Of a DNA stretch of 64,000 nucleotides, positions 39,693 through 48,240 are shown in pieces. Numbering within the stretch: the stretch's first letter is position 1; every line of letters starts with the position of its first letter. The DNA is from Arthrobacter sp. AFG7.2. GTDB lineage: Bacteria > Actinomycetota > Actinomycetes > Actinomycetales > Micrococcaceae. The notes below the pieces were generated by a model. That model was not told the DNA's origin and did no database searches. It saw only the letters and a program-made list of their open reading frames with translations. The position numbers and the translations under genes were made by a program. Location of the stretch: contig NZ_PJMB01000008.1 of assembly GCF_002892835.1 (NCBI RefSeq), positions 1-64,000 of the forward strand, read 5' to 3'.

Positions 39693-42600
39693 TCAGGCCA
39701 CTGTCAGCGGCTGGTCGGAGAAGATGTTGCGGATCACGCCGTTGGCCCATTCCAGGATCTCTGCGTCCTGCAGGTCCCTGCCGCCGATCCTTGCGGTCTT
39801 CGGCTTGGGGATCAGCACCGCATCGAGGGCCGGCTTGGACTGGGACCCCGGGTACATCCGGTTCAGGCGCATGACCTTGGATTCCGGCAGGGTTGCGGGC
39901 GAGAACTTGATGAAGTTCCCCTGCAGGGCGACGTCGGACAAGCCGGCTTCCCTGGCCCCCACTCGGAAGCGGGCCACGGACACCAGATTTTGGGCCGGAA
40001 GGGGCGGCTCGCCGTACCGGTCCACCAGTTCGGCCAGGACTTCGTCGATGGCCTCGTTGGTGAGCGCGGAGGCAAGCTTGCGGTAGGCCTCCAGGCGCAG
40101 CCGCTCCCCCGGCACGTAGTCGTGCGGAAGGTGGGCATTGACCGGCAGTTCGATCTTCATCTCGGCGGCCTTTTCCTCGGCCTCGCCGCGGAAGTCGGCC
40201 ACAGCCTCGCCCACCAGGCGGATGTAGAGGTCGAAGCCGACACCCTGGATGTGGCCGGACTGCTCGCCGCCCAGGAGGTTGCCGGCGCCGCGGATTTCCA
40301 GGTCCTTCATGGCCAGCTGCATGCCCGCGCCGAGCTCGTTGTGCGTGGCTACGGCCTTCAGCCGCTCGAGTGCCACCTCCCCCAACGGCTTCTCCGAGGG
40401 GTACAGGAAATAGGCGTAAGCGCGTTCCCGGCCACGGCCCACACGGCCGCGGAGCTGGTGAAGCTGGGACAGGCCGTACTTGTCCGCGCCGTCCACGATC
40501 AGGGTGTTGGCGTTGGAGATGTCCAGGCCGGTTTCGATGATGGTGGTGCACACCAGCACGTCAAAGCGCTTCTCCCAGAAGTCAACGATGATCTGCTCCA
40601 GCCGGCTCTCGGACATTTTGCCGTGCGCCACCTCCACGCGTGCTTCGGGTACCAGTTCGCGGATCTTTGCAGCCGTGCGTTCGATGGTGGACACCCTGTT
40701 GTGGACAAAGAAGACCTGGCCTTCGCGCATCAGCTCCCGGCGGATGGCGGCAGAGGTCTGCTTGTCCGTGTACGGGCCAACGTACGTCAGGACCGGATGC
40801 CGTTCCTCCGGCGGGGTAGCCAGCGTGGAGGTTTCACGGATGCCCGTGAGGGACATTTCCAGGGTTCGCGGGATGGGGGTTGCGCTCATGGCCAGCACGT
40901 CCACGTTGGTGCGCATTTTCTTGAGCGCTTCCTTGTGCTCCACGCCGAAGCGCTGCTCCTCGTCCACGATCACCAGGCCGAGGTCCTTGAACTCAAAGTC
41001 CTTGGACAGCAGCCGGTGGGTACCGATCACCACGTCCACGCTCCCGTTCTTGACGCCCTCCGCCGTCTCCTTGGCCTCCTTGGACGCCTGGAAGCGCGAG
41101 AGCGGCTTCACGCGCAGGGGGAAGCCGGAGAAACGTTCGGTGAACGTTTCGTAGTGCTGCTGCGCCAGCAGGGTTGTTGGGACCAGCACGGCCACCTGCT
41201 TGCCGTCCTGCACTGCCTTGAAAGCGGCCCGTACGGCAATTTCCGTCTTGCCGTAGCCAACGTCGCCGGAGACCAGCCGGTCCATGGGGATCTCGCGCTC
41301 CATGTCCGCCTTGACCTCGTTGATGGTGGTCAGCTGGTCCGGCGTCTCCACGTACGGGAAAGCTTCCTCCAGCTCGCGCTGCCAGGGGGTGTCCGGTGCA
41401 AAGGCGTGCCCGCGTGAAGCCATCCGGGCCGAGTACAGCCGGATGAGCTCACCGGCAATCTCCTTGACGGCTTTCCGGGCCTTGGACTTGGTGCTGGCCC
41501 AGTCCGCGCCGCCCATCTTGCTGAGCACCGGGGTGTCTCCGCCCACGTAGCGGGTCACCTGGTCCAGCTGGTCGGTGGGAACGAACAGCCGGTCCCCCGG
41601 GGCGCCGCGCTTGGATGGCGCGTATTCCAGCACCAGGTACTCGCGCACACCGTCGCCGCCGCCGGCCACCTTGCGCTGGATCAGCTCCACGAACTTTCCA
41701 ATGCCGTGCTGCTCATGGACCACATGGTCGCCTGCAACGAGCTGCAGCGGGTCCACGGCGTTACGGCGCTTGGAGGGCATCCGTCGCATGTCCTTGGTGG
41801 ACCCGGCAGAGGTGCGGCCCAGCAGGTCGGCTTCCGTCAGCAGGCCGAGTTTCAGCCCGTCCAGGACAAAGCCGCGTCCGACGGCGGCGGTGGTCACTTC
41901 GATGATGCCCGCCTGCGGCTCGTGGTCCAGGCTGTCCACGCGGGCGCAGGGAATGTCGTTCTCGTGGAAGAGCTCCGCCAGGCGCTGGGCGGGGCCGGGG
42001 CCTTCGGTGGCCACAACGATGCGCCACTGGTCGCGGACGTGCGAGCCGATGAAGTCCATCATTTCCGCGACGTCGCCCTGGTAGCCCCGGGGTTCGCGCG
42101 CGTGCAGGTTCAGGACGTCAATCTCCGGGAGCAGTTCCTCGTCCTGTGCCAGGGACGTGATGGACCACCAGGACACCCCGTGTTCCAGCGAAGATCTGCG
42201 CGTTTCGGCCAGCGAGCGAAAGCTCGCGGAATGGAGCGCTGCACTTGCCTGCGAGCTCAGGTCAAGCGGGGCAGCCCCGCCGTCCGAGGCAGTCGACCAG
42301 GCGGCCTCAAGGAATTCCTCGTTCGTGGCGGCCAGGTCATGGGCGCGGGTCCGGACCTTTTCCGGTTCGATGACCACCGCAATTGAGCCTGCGGGCAGCT
42401 GGTCCACGAATGGAACCATGGAGTCGACCAGCACCGGCGCCAGTGATTCCATACCCTCCACGGCGATGCCGCCGGCGATCTTTTCCAGCATGTCCGCCGC
42501 TGCAGGAAGCTGGGATTTGAGGGTGGCGGCCCGGGACATCACCGACGGGGTGATGAGGATTTCACGGCACGGCGGCGCGTGCAGTTCGGTGGGGTGGTGC

Positions 42601-43373
42601 AGGCCGGGTGAGGACAGCGAGCGCTGGTCGGCCACCGCGAACCAGCGCATCTGGTCTACCTCGTCACCGAAGAATTCAACCCGGATGGGGTGGTCCTCCG
42701 TGGGCGGAAAGACGTCGATGATGCCGCCACGGACGGCGAACTCACCCCGGTGCGTCACCATGTCCACCCTGGCGTAGGCGGCATCAGCCAGGCTTCGCAC
42801 CACCTCGGTGAAGGGTTTCTCCTGGCCCACCTTCAAAGTCACCGGTACCAGCTCGCCCAGGCCGGCCACCACGGGCTGGACCACCGCGCGGACCGGTGCC
42901 ACCACAACGCGGAGCGGTCCCGCCGTCGAGGTTTCCGGGTGCGCCAGGCGGCGCAGCACGGAGAGGCGCCGGCCCACTGTGTCCGAACGCGGGGAGAGCC
43001 GCTCGTGCGGGAGGGTTTCCCAGCTGGGGAACTCCGCCACGCAGTCGGCAGGGAGGTATGCCCGCAACGCCGCCGTCAGGTCCTCAGCCTCGCGGCCGGT
43101 CGCGGTGACCGCCAGCACCACTCCGGAGCCGCCGTCGTGCCCTTCGCCCGGGGCGTGGGAGGCGGTAATCCCGTCCGCCATCTCGGCCAGAAGTACCGCA
43201 CGGAGGCCGGCGGGTGCACTGATCTGGTAATCCTGGCCCCGGACGTCGAAGCCGCGGGCAGCCTCGGCCCGGACGCGGGCAAACGTCTGGTCCGGGGCGA
43301 GGGCACGGCGGAGCCCGTCCAGCGACGGGCCTGCGCTGGATTGGCCGGCGGTGGACGGGCCTGGAAGGCTCAT
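39693..43373 (-). CDS. mfd: transcription-repair coupling factor
   Basis: ATP-dependent translocase that removes stalled RNA polymerase and recruits UvrA, about 1226 aa. Order: UvrB-like N-terminal domains (to about 480), the CarD/RNAP-interaction domain with GDHVVHEQHGIGKFVELI (about 495-512), helicase lobe 1 with Walker A GDVGYGKTEIAVRAAF (about 655) and the DEEQ box VIVDEEQRFGVEHKEAL, lobe 2 with TTIIETGLDISNANTLI and QLHQLRGRVGRGRERAY, and the C-terminal TRCF domain. ATG at 43373 has AGGAG eight bases upstream; a TTG at 43397 would add eight residues that are not typical. Confidence 0.97.
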   Translation of the reverse strand: MSLPGPSTAGQSSAGPSLDGLRRALAPDQTFARVRAEAARGFDVRGQDYQISAPAGLRAVLLAEMADGITASHAPGEGHDGGSGVVLAVTATGREAEDLTAALRAYLPADCVAEFPSWETLPHERLSPRSDTVGRRLSVLRRLAHPETSTAGPLRVVVAPVRAVVQPVVAGLGELVPVTLKVGQEKPFTEVVRSLADAAYARVDMVTHRGEFAVRGGIIDVFPPTEDHPIRVEFFGDEVDQMRWFAVADQRSLSSPGLHHPTELHAPPCREILITPSVMSRAATLKSQLPAAADMLEKIAGGIAVEGMESLAPVLVDSMVPFVDQLPAGSIAVVIEPEKVRTRAHDLAATNEEFLEAAWSTASDGGAAPLDLSSQASAALHSASFRSLAETRRSSLEHGVSWWSITSLAQDEELLPEIDVLNLHAREPRGYQGDVAEMMDFIGSHVRDQWRIVVATEGPGPAQRLAELFHENDIPCARVDSLDHEPQAGIIEVTTAAVGRGFVLDGLKLGLLTEADLLGRTSAGSTKDMRRMPSKRRNAVDPLQLVAGDHVVHEQHGIGKFVELIQRKVAGGGDGVREYLVLEYAPSKRGAPGDRLFVPTDQLDQVTRYVGGDTPVLSKMGGADWASTKSKARKAVKEIAGELIRLYSARMASRGHAFAPDTPWQRELEEAFPYVETPDQLTTINEVKADMEREIPMDRLVSGDVGYGKTEIAVRAAFKAVQDGKQVAVLVPTTLLAQQHYETFTERFSGFPLRVKPLSRFQASKEAKETAEGVKNGSVDVVIGTHRLLSKDFEFKDLGLVIVDEEQRFGVEHKEALKKMRTNVDVLAMSATPIPRTLEMSLTGIRETSTLATPPEERHPVLTYVGPYTDKQTSAAIRRELMREGQVFFVHNRVSTIERTAAKIRELVPEARVEVAHGKMSESRLEQIIVDFWEKRFDVLVCTTIIETGLDISNANTLIVDGADKYGLSQLHQLRGRVGRGRERAYAYFLYPSEKPLGEVALERLKAVATHNELGAGMQLAMKDLEIRGAGNLLGGEQSGHIQGVGFDLYIRLVGEAVADFRGEAEEKAAEMKIELPVNAHLPHDYVPGERLRLEAYRKLASALTNEAIDEVLAELVDRYGEPPLPAQNLVSVARFRVGAREAGLSDVALQGNFIKFSPATLPESKVMRLNRMYPGSQSKPALDAVLIPKPKTARIGGRDLQDAEILEWANGVIRNIFSDQPLTVA

Positions 43374-43594
43374 GGCAAAAGCTCCTGTGGTGTTCAACGG
43401 ATCGCAGGCAACGCGAAAACCCGAAATTCGCTGCGAATCCCGGGTAAACCCAGCCTACCGCGCAGCAACGACAATGCGGGCTGGCACAGGTCTAGGCTGG
43501 CAGGGGCGGGCAGGTGACGCCGGCGCCAATGTCCAGGAGAAGCAGTCCGGACTGCTGGCCGCTCCGAATGGCCTGTGGACGAGAAGGAGTCAAC

Positions 43595-45103
43595 ATGACC
43601 GAACCCAGCAACACTGCGCGTACATCGAAAACGGTCCTGGTCACCGGGGCCACCGGTTACATCGGCGGCCGCCTGGTGCCCAGGCTCCTGGAGGCCGGGC
43701 ACACGGTCAAGGTCCTGGTGCGGTCTCCGGACAAGATCGCCGGGGTGCCGTGGCGGGACGACGTGGACGTGGTGGAAAGCAGCCTCGACGACGGGGACGC
43801 CCTCCGCCAGGCGCTGGCCGGCGTCGACGTGTTCTACTACCTGGTGCACTCCATGGCCGCGGGGCAGGGCTTTGAGGCCAAAGAACAGGCCATGGCCAGG
43901 ACGGCCGCTGATGCCGCAACGGCAGCAGGCGTGGACCGGATCGTCTACCTGGGCGGGCTCCACCCCACAGGAGTGGAGCTGTCCACCCACATGCGTTCCC
44001 GGGAGGCTGTGGGCAAGGTGTTCCTCGATAGTCCCGTGGATGCCGTCGTGTTCCAGGCAGGGGTGGTTATCGGTTCAGGTTCCGCCTCGTTTGAAATGAT
44101 CCGCCACCTCTCCGAGACGCTGCCGCTCATGCCGGCACCCAGCTGGGTCCGCAACCGGATCGAGGCCATCGCGGTGCGGGACGTTCTCTATTACCTGGTG
44201 TCCGCGGCTTCCCTGGCCGGCCCGATCAACCGGACGTTCGACATCGGCTGCCGCCAGGTGCTCACGTACGCCGGAATGATGAAGGAGTACGCGGCGGAAG
44301 CCGGCCTGCCGTACAGGGTGGTGCTGGCCCTGCCGGTCCCTGCCCCGAAGCTGGCCGGCATGTGGGTTGCCCTCACCACCCCCATCCCGCTGTCCATGGC
44401 CGTGCCGCTGGTCCAGTCCCTGCAGCATGACGCGGTCTCGGATGAGCACGACATCGACCAGTACATTCCACAGCCCGACGGCGGCCTGACCGACTACCGC
44501 ACCGCCGTCGCCCTGGCGCTTGGCAAGGAACGCGACGGCCAGGTGCAGACCACGTGGGCAAATGCGGGTGCATCCTCCGATCCGTTGCCCAGCGACCCCG
44601 AGTGGGCCGGCCACAAGGTGTACATGGATGAGCGGACCTTCCATGGCGACGTTGATCCGGCCGACGTATGGACGGTCATTGAGGGTATCGGCGGGAAGAA
44701 CGGCTGGTATTCCCTCCCGCTGGCGTGGCAGGTTCGCGGCTGGCTGGACAAGCTGACCGGCGGCGCGGGGCTCCTGCGGGGACGGCGGCATCCCCATTCC
44801 CTCGCAGTCGGGGAGGTGGTGGACTGGTGGCGTGTTGAACGGATCGACCGCGGCAGGCTGCTGCGGCTCCGTGCCGAGATGCGCGCCCCGGGCCGGGCCT
44901 GGCTGGAGCTTTCCGTGGAGCCGGACGGGAAGGGCAGCCGCTACCGGCAGCGGGCCATCTTCTTCCCCAAGGGCCTGAGCGGCCGGTTGTACTGGCTGGC
45001 TGTGCTTCCTTTCCACAGCCTGATCTTTCCGGCCATGGCCCGGAACATCACCAGCGCTGCGCAGGAGATCGGGGATGCGGAGCGCGCAGCGCGGACCCCG
45101 TAG
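43595..45103 (+). CDS. NAD(P)-binding SDR with C-terminal DUF2867 domain
   Basis: About 502 aa, cytoplasmic. The N-terminal half is an atypical SDR: VLVTGATGYIGGRLVPRLLEAGHTV (about residues 12-36), RSPDKIAGVPW, VFYYLVHSM, DRIVYLGGL. The C-terminal 170 residues match DUF2867: SLAVGEVVDWWRVERIDRGRLLRLRAEM and WLELSVEPDGKGSRYRQRAIFFPKGLSGRLYW. The fused architecture is known from YbjT/complex-I-assembly-like proteins but the substrate is unknown. ATG at 43595 is chosen because GGAG lies six bases upstream and the TGATGYIG loop begins shortly after. The DUF2505 gene follows by 43 bases. Confidence 0.88.
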   Translation: MTEPSNTARTSKTVLVTGATGYIGGRLVPRLLEAGHTVKVLVRSPDKIAGVPWRDDVDVVESSLDDGDALRQALAGVDVFYYLVHSMAAGQGFEAKEQAMARTAADAATAAGVDRIVYLGGLHPTGVELSTHMRSREAVGKVFLDSPVDAVVFQAGVVIGSGSASFEMIRHLSETLPLMPAPSWVRNRIEAIAVRDVLYYLVSAASLAGPINRTFDIGCRQVLTYAGMMKEYAAEAGLPYRVVLALPVPAPKLAGMWVALTTPIPLSMAVPLVQSLQHDAVSDEHDIDQYIPQPDGGLTDYRTAVALALGKERDGQVQTTWANAGASSDPLPSDPEWAGHKVYMDERTFHGDVDPADVWTVIEGIGGKNGWYSLPLAWQVRGWLDKLTGGAGLLRGRRHPHSLAVGEVVDWWRVERIDRGRLLRLRAEMRAPGRAWLELSVEPDGKGSRYRQRAIFFPKGLSGRLYWLAVLPFHSLIFPAMARNITSAAQEIGDAERAARTP

Positions 45104-45146
45104 GATGTGGGGAGCAAAAACCGTTCCGCATGTCCCAGGAGGACCC

Positions 45147-45644
45147 ATGGCCTTGAGCGCAACCACCACCCTTCCGCACTCTGTCGACAGCGTCGCAGCC
45201 GTCCTGGTGAACGAGGATTTCCAGCGCCACGTCAGCCAGCTGGTAGGCGGCTCGCTGGAGTCGTTCACCGTTGACGGAGACCTTGCCGGATCCTTCAGCG
45301 CCACCTCGGTGCGGACCCTTCCCACCACCCGCCTTCCCGAATTCGCCCGGAAGTTCGTGGGTGAGCAGCTCAAGGTGACGCAGGTGGAAAAGTGGGACGC
45401 CCCGGCGGCGGACGGCTCCCGCCAGAGCACCATCTCGTTGAAGATCGCCGGCGCACCCGTCGATGTCACCGCCGTACAGCGGCTGGTGACTGCCGATGGC
45501 GGAACCCGCGTGGAACTTGAAGGTGCCGTGAAATCCTCTGTGCCGTTCCTTGGCGGGAAGATCGCCGACGCCGCTGAGCCCATGGTGGCCAAGGCCCTGA
45601 ACCTGCAGGCCAAGCAGGCGCAGGCCTGGCTGGAAAGCCACTAG
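45147..45644 (+). CDS. DUF2505-domain protein
   Basis: 165 aa, cytoplasmic, START/SRPBCC-like. It opens MALSATTTLPHSVDSVAAVLVNEDFQRHVSQ, then strands with RLPEFARKFVGEQLKVTQVEKWD and VELEGAVKSSVPFLGGKIADAAEPMVAKAL; the closing helix is typical. Family function is unknown but a hydrophobic ligand pocket is expected. AGGAGG is four bases before the ATG. It lies between the SDR/DUF2867 gene and the SCO4848-like gene (3 bases downstream). Confidence 0.88.
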   Translation: MALSATTTLPHSVDSVAAVLVNEDFQRHVSQLVGGSLESFTVDGDLAGSFSATSVRTLPTTRLPEFARKFVGEQLKVTQVEKWDAPAADGSRQSTISLKIAGAPVDVTAVQRLVTADGGTRVELEGAVKSSVPFLGGKIADAAEPMVAKALNLQAKQAQAWLESH

Positions 45645-45647
45645 CCA

Positions 45648-45869
45648 ATGGAACTGCCCGTCGTTGCATCGCTGGTCCTGATCATTGCAGGAGTTTGGTC
45701 CCTGGTGGTCTGGCCGCAGTTCCTGCGCCGGGTCATGAAGGATCCCCGTGCCCGGGACTCTGCCGGCAAGGCCACGAAGTTCCTCACCGTCCACGTGGTG
45801 CTGGTCAGCATCTCCATGGTGCTGGGCGCCGCCACTGCGGTCATCGGCATCATGGCCATGGCCGGCTGA
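45648..45869 (+). CDS. SCO4848-family small membrane protein
   Basis: 73 aa with two hydrophobic helices (VVASLVLIIAGVWSLVVWPQF and FLTVHVVLVSISMVLGAATAVIGIMA) joined by a basic loop FLRRVMKDPRARDSAGKATK. The family is common in actinobacteria next to DUF2505-type genes and has no known role. It starts three bases after the DUF2505 stop and ends before a strong terminator. Confidence 0.88.
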   Translation: MELPVVASLVLIIAGVWSLVVWPQFLRRVMKDPRARDSAGKATKFLTVHVVLVSISMVLGAATAVIGIMAMAG

Positions 45870-45899
45870 AGAACAGCACCGGGGGCACGATCCCCAGGT

Positions 45900-45934
45900 A
45901 AAAGGCCCTCTTCCCGGCGGGAGGAGGGCCTTTT
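45900..45934 (+). terminator. terminator after SCO4848-type gene
   Basis: AAAAGGCCCTCTTCC pairs with GGAGGAGGGCCTTTT (one G-T pair) around CGGCG; a TTTT run closes the stem. It can also serve convergent sufU. Confidence 0.9.
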
Positions 45935-45978
45935 CGTGCAGCGGGGCAGCCCGTGCAGCCGGGTGGAGGGAGCGGGAG

Positions 45979-46428
45979 TCAGGCGGCCTGGTTCAGTGCG
46001 TCCTCGGCGGCAACCCAGGAAATCATGGCGCACTTGACCCGGGCCGCATAACGGGCCACCCCTTCAAACGCTGCCGCATCCCCCAGCAGTTCAGGATCCG
46101 CCGCGATCTTGCCCCGGGACCGCAGGACGTCGCGGAAGCTGTCAATGACCTGGTGCAGTTCCGGGACGGTCATGCCTTCAGCCATTTCACTGAGAACGGA
46201 TGCGGAGGCCATGGAAATTGAGCAGCCCGCCCCGTCCCATGAGACCTGGGTGACCTTCCCGTCCGCGACTGCCACCCTGAGCGTCACTTCGTCACCGCAC
46301 ACCGGGTTGAGCTGGTGCGACTGCCCGGTGGTTGCACCCTCGGGTGCATCTGTCCCGGCGAGGCCGCTGCCGTGCCGGACTTTGGAATGGTCCAGGATGA
46401 TCTGCTGGTACAACTGGTCAAGGCTCAT
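45979..46428 (-). CDS. sufU: SUF system NifU-family scaffold/sulfur-transfer protein
   Basis: Zinc-dependent partner that accepts sulfur from SufS, 149 aa. It opens MSLDQLYQQIILDHSKVRHG; the three conserved Cys are in LNPVCGDEVTL (about 44), DGAGCSISMASASVL (about 69) and ARVKCAMISW (about 132), with Asp in CGD. The insertion between Cys 2 and 3 (about 20 residues longer than NifU/IscU) marks the SufU type. It follows sufS by 23 bases. No sufBCD genes lie next to it here. Confidence 0.95.
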   Translation of the reverse strand: MSLDQLYQQIILDHSKVRHGSGLAGTDAPEGATTGQSHQLNPVCGDEVTLRVAVADGKVTQVSWDGAGCSISMASASVLSEMAEGMTVPELHQVIDSFRDVLRSRGKIAADPELLGDAAAFEGVARYAARVKCAMISWVAAEDALNQAA

Positions 46429-46451
46429 AGTGGTACTTTCGGTTTTCGTTG

Positions 46452-47777
46452 CTAAGCGCGGAAATAGGCCCGCACACCGGCTACGGCATCCAGGAACTGG
46501 TCGACGTCGTCCGTCGTGTTGTACAAGTACGCGCTGGCCCTGGTGGTTGCGGTCAGCCCCAGCTTGCGGTGGAGCGGCTGGGCGCAGTGGTGGCCCACCC
46601 GCACGGCAATCCCCCGCGAGTCCAGGAACTGCCCCACGTCATGGGCGTGGACACCGTCGACGTCGAAAGCAGCCAGTCCGATGCGTTCCTGGCCGGCGGC
46701 AGGGCCGAGGACCCGGATTCCCGGAATCGACTCCAGCCCGGCAACCATGCGCTGGCCCAGCCCGGCTTCCCATTCGTGGATCCTGGCCAGTCCCGTTTCA
46801 GTCAGGTAGTTCGCCGCTGCCGCCAATGCCACAGCCTGTGAGATCCGCTGTGTTCCGGCTTCGAAACGTTGGGGTGCGGGCAGATATTCAGCACGTTCCA
46901 TGGTGACGGTAGTGATCATGGAACCGCCGGTCAGGAAGGGCGGCAGGATGTCCAGGAGCTCCTGCTTTCCGTACAGCACCCCGATCCCCGTGGGTGCAAG
47001 CATCTTATGGCCGGAAAAGACGGCGAAGTCGACGTCGAGTGCCTTGACGTCAAGGGGCAGGTGCGGGGCGGACTGGCAGGCGTCCAGAACCACCAGGGCG
47101 CCGGCCCGCCGGGCCAGCCCCACAAGATCCGTGACCGGGTTGATGGTGCCCAGGACATTCGACGCGTGGGTGAACGCCAGCACCCGGGTACGGTTGCCGA
47201 TCACCTCCGCGGCCACGTCCATGCGAAGCGATCCGGCGTCGTCGACGGGGATGTAGCGGAGCGTGGCACCGGTGCGGAACGCCAGTTCCTGCCAGGGAAT
47301 CAGGTTGGCGTGGTGCTCCATTTCGGTAACCACGATCTCGTCGCCCGGCTTCAGCGCAAGCTCCTTGAGCCCTGCATCACCGCGGCCCTGCGCAGCCCAG
47401 AGTCCTGCAGTGGAGAACGCATAGCTCAGCAGGTTGAGGCCTTCCGTGGCATTCGACGTCCAGACGGTCTCCGCGTACTCAGCGCCGATAAAATCGGCGA
47501 CGGTCTGCCGGGCATCCTCAAAGACCTCGGTGGCCTCCACGGCAAGGTGGTGGGCCCCCCGGTGAACAGCTGCGTTGCGCTGTTCGTAGAATTCCTGTTC
47601 AGCTTCAATGACGCTCAGCGGGTTCTGCGAGGTGGCGCCGGAATCGAGGTAGACCAACGGGTGGCCGTTAACCACCTGGTCCAGGACCGGAAAATCGTTG
47701 CGGATGCGGAGAACTTCCGCGTTGTCCATGACCGGCAGGGCGCGTTCCAGCGTGGGAGGCGTTGATACTACGGCCAA
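46452..47777 (-). CDS. sufS: cysteine desulfurase, SufS type
   Basis: PLP enzyme that takes sulfur from cysteine for Fe-S cluster building, about 441 aa. Motifs: LVYLDSGATSQNPLSVI, GAHHLAVEATE, VTEMEHHANLIPWQ, LDACQSAPHLPLDVKAL (PLP Asp/Gln), the Schiff-base Lys in FSGHKMLAPTGIG (about 237) and the active Cys in VRVGHHCAQPLHRKLG (about 390). The TTG start at 47777 is preferred since AAGGAG lies six bases before it; the frame stays open to 47864 but those codons overlap the leader. It provides clusters needed by the nitrate and nitrite reductases, among others. Confidence 0.95.
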   Translation of the reverse strand: MAVVSTPPTLERALPVMDNAEVLRIRNDFPVLDQVVNGHPLVYLDSGATSQNPLSVIEAEQEFYEQRNAAVHRGAHHLAVEATEVFEDARQTVADFIGAEYAETVWTSNATEGLNLLSYAFSTAGLWAAQGRGDAGLKELALKPGDEIVVTEMEHHANLIPWQELAFRTGATLRYIPVDDAGSLRMDVAAEVIGNRTRVLAFTHASNVLGTINPVTDLVGLARRAGALVVLDACQSAPHLPLDVKALDVDFAVFSGHKMLAPTGIGVLYGKQELLDILPPFLTGGSMITTVTMERAEYLPAPQRFEAGTQRISQAVALAAAANYLTETGLARIHEWEAGLGQRMVAGLESIPGIRVLGPAAGQERIGLAAFDVDGVHAHDVGQFLDSRGIAVRVGHHCAQPLHRKLGLTATTRASAYLYNTTDDVDQFLDAVAGVRAYFRA

Positions 47778-48240
47778 AATTAACTCCTTGAGATGCCAGC
47801 CAATGACACTCAATTGTCCCATAGCACAGCTGTGGCGGCCGCCCTGGAGGGGCAGCCGCCGCATCCGCTCCGGGCTTCAGCCCGCGGAATGGAGGGCCGG
47901 CGACGGCTGGGGGGAGAGTCTCGGTCTCAGAAGACTCTAACGTCGCCGGCCCCGTCTGGCCCGGTCACGGAGACCGGAAACTTGTGAGGCCTTGAATGGC
48001 TGTCGCATGTTCTGCGGCTTTTCGCCGGCCGCTTCCTTCGACTCTTTAAGTAAAGCTTGCAGGGCACGGACGTACACGAGTAGGAAGTACTCGAATTCGC
48101 CCACCCGGCACTACCGGGTTCACCGGCTGATACCCGCTGGGAGCCCGACGACGGACGGCCGGCTACCCGGAAGAGCGCAGGGGGCATTGCCGTTTCACCA
48201 TAGGGACGCACAAGGGGCGGCAGAAAATAGCGGCGCCGGC
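47778..48240. other. 463-base intergenic region between sufS and the LuxR regulator, with several stem-loops
   Basis: No convincing gene. It holds the 47894-47952 element, CCGGTC-ACGGA-GACCGG (47970-47986), CTTTA-AG-TAAAG (48044-48055), GAGTA-GGAAG-TACTC (about 48079-48093) and ACCCGG-CACTA-CCGGGT (about 48103-48119). Read leftward it contains the 3' end of the LuxR transcript and the sufS promoter and leader. Open frames crossing it lack codon bias or ribosome sites. Confidence 0.5.
47894..47952. terminator. two-part stem-loop upstream of sufS (terminator or leader structure)
   Basis: Outer arms GGGCCGGCGACG (47894-47905) and CGTCGCCGGCCC (47941-47952) are exact complements; an inner pair AGAGTCT / AGACTCT sits in the 35-base interior. 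There is no T run on either strand, so it may be a factor-assisted terminator of the LuxR unit or a structured sufS leader. Confidence 0.5.

Noticed and set aside
38470..40086. 538-codon + strand frame across the small membrane protein, terminator and YdjM gene
   Set aside because: It crosses a strong terminator and two well-supported genes, with Arg/Ser/Pro-rich translation and no domain.
39672..41417. 581-codon + strand frame opposite mfd
   Set aside because: Antisense shadow of a highly conserved gene.
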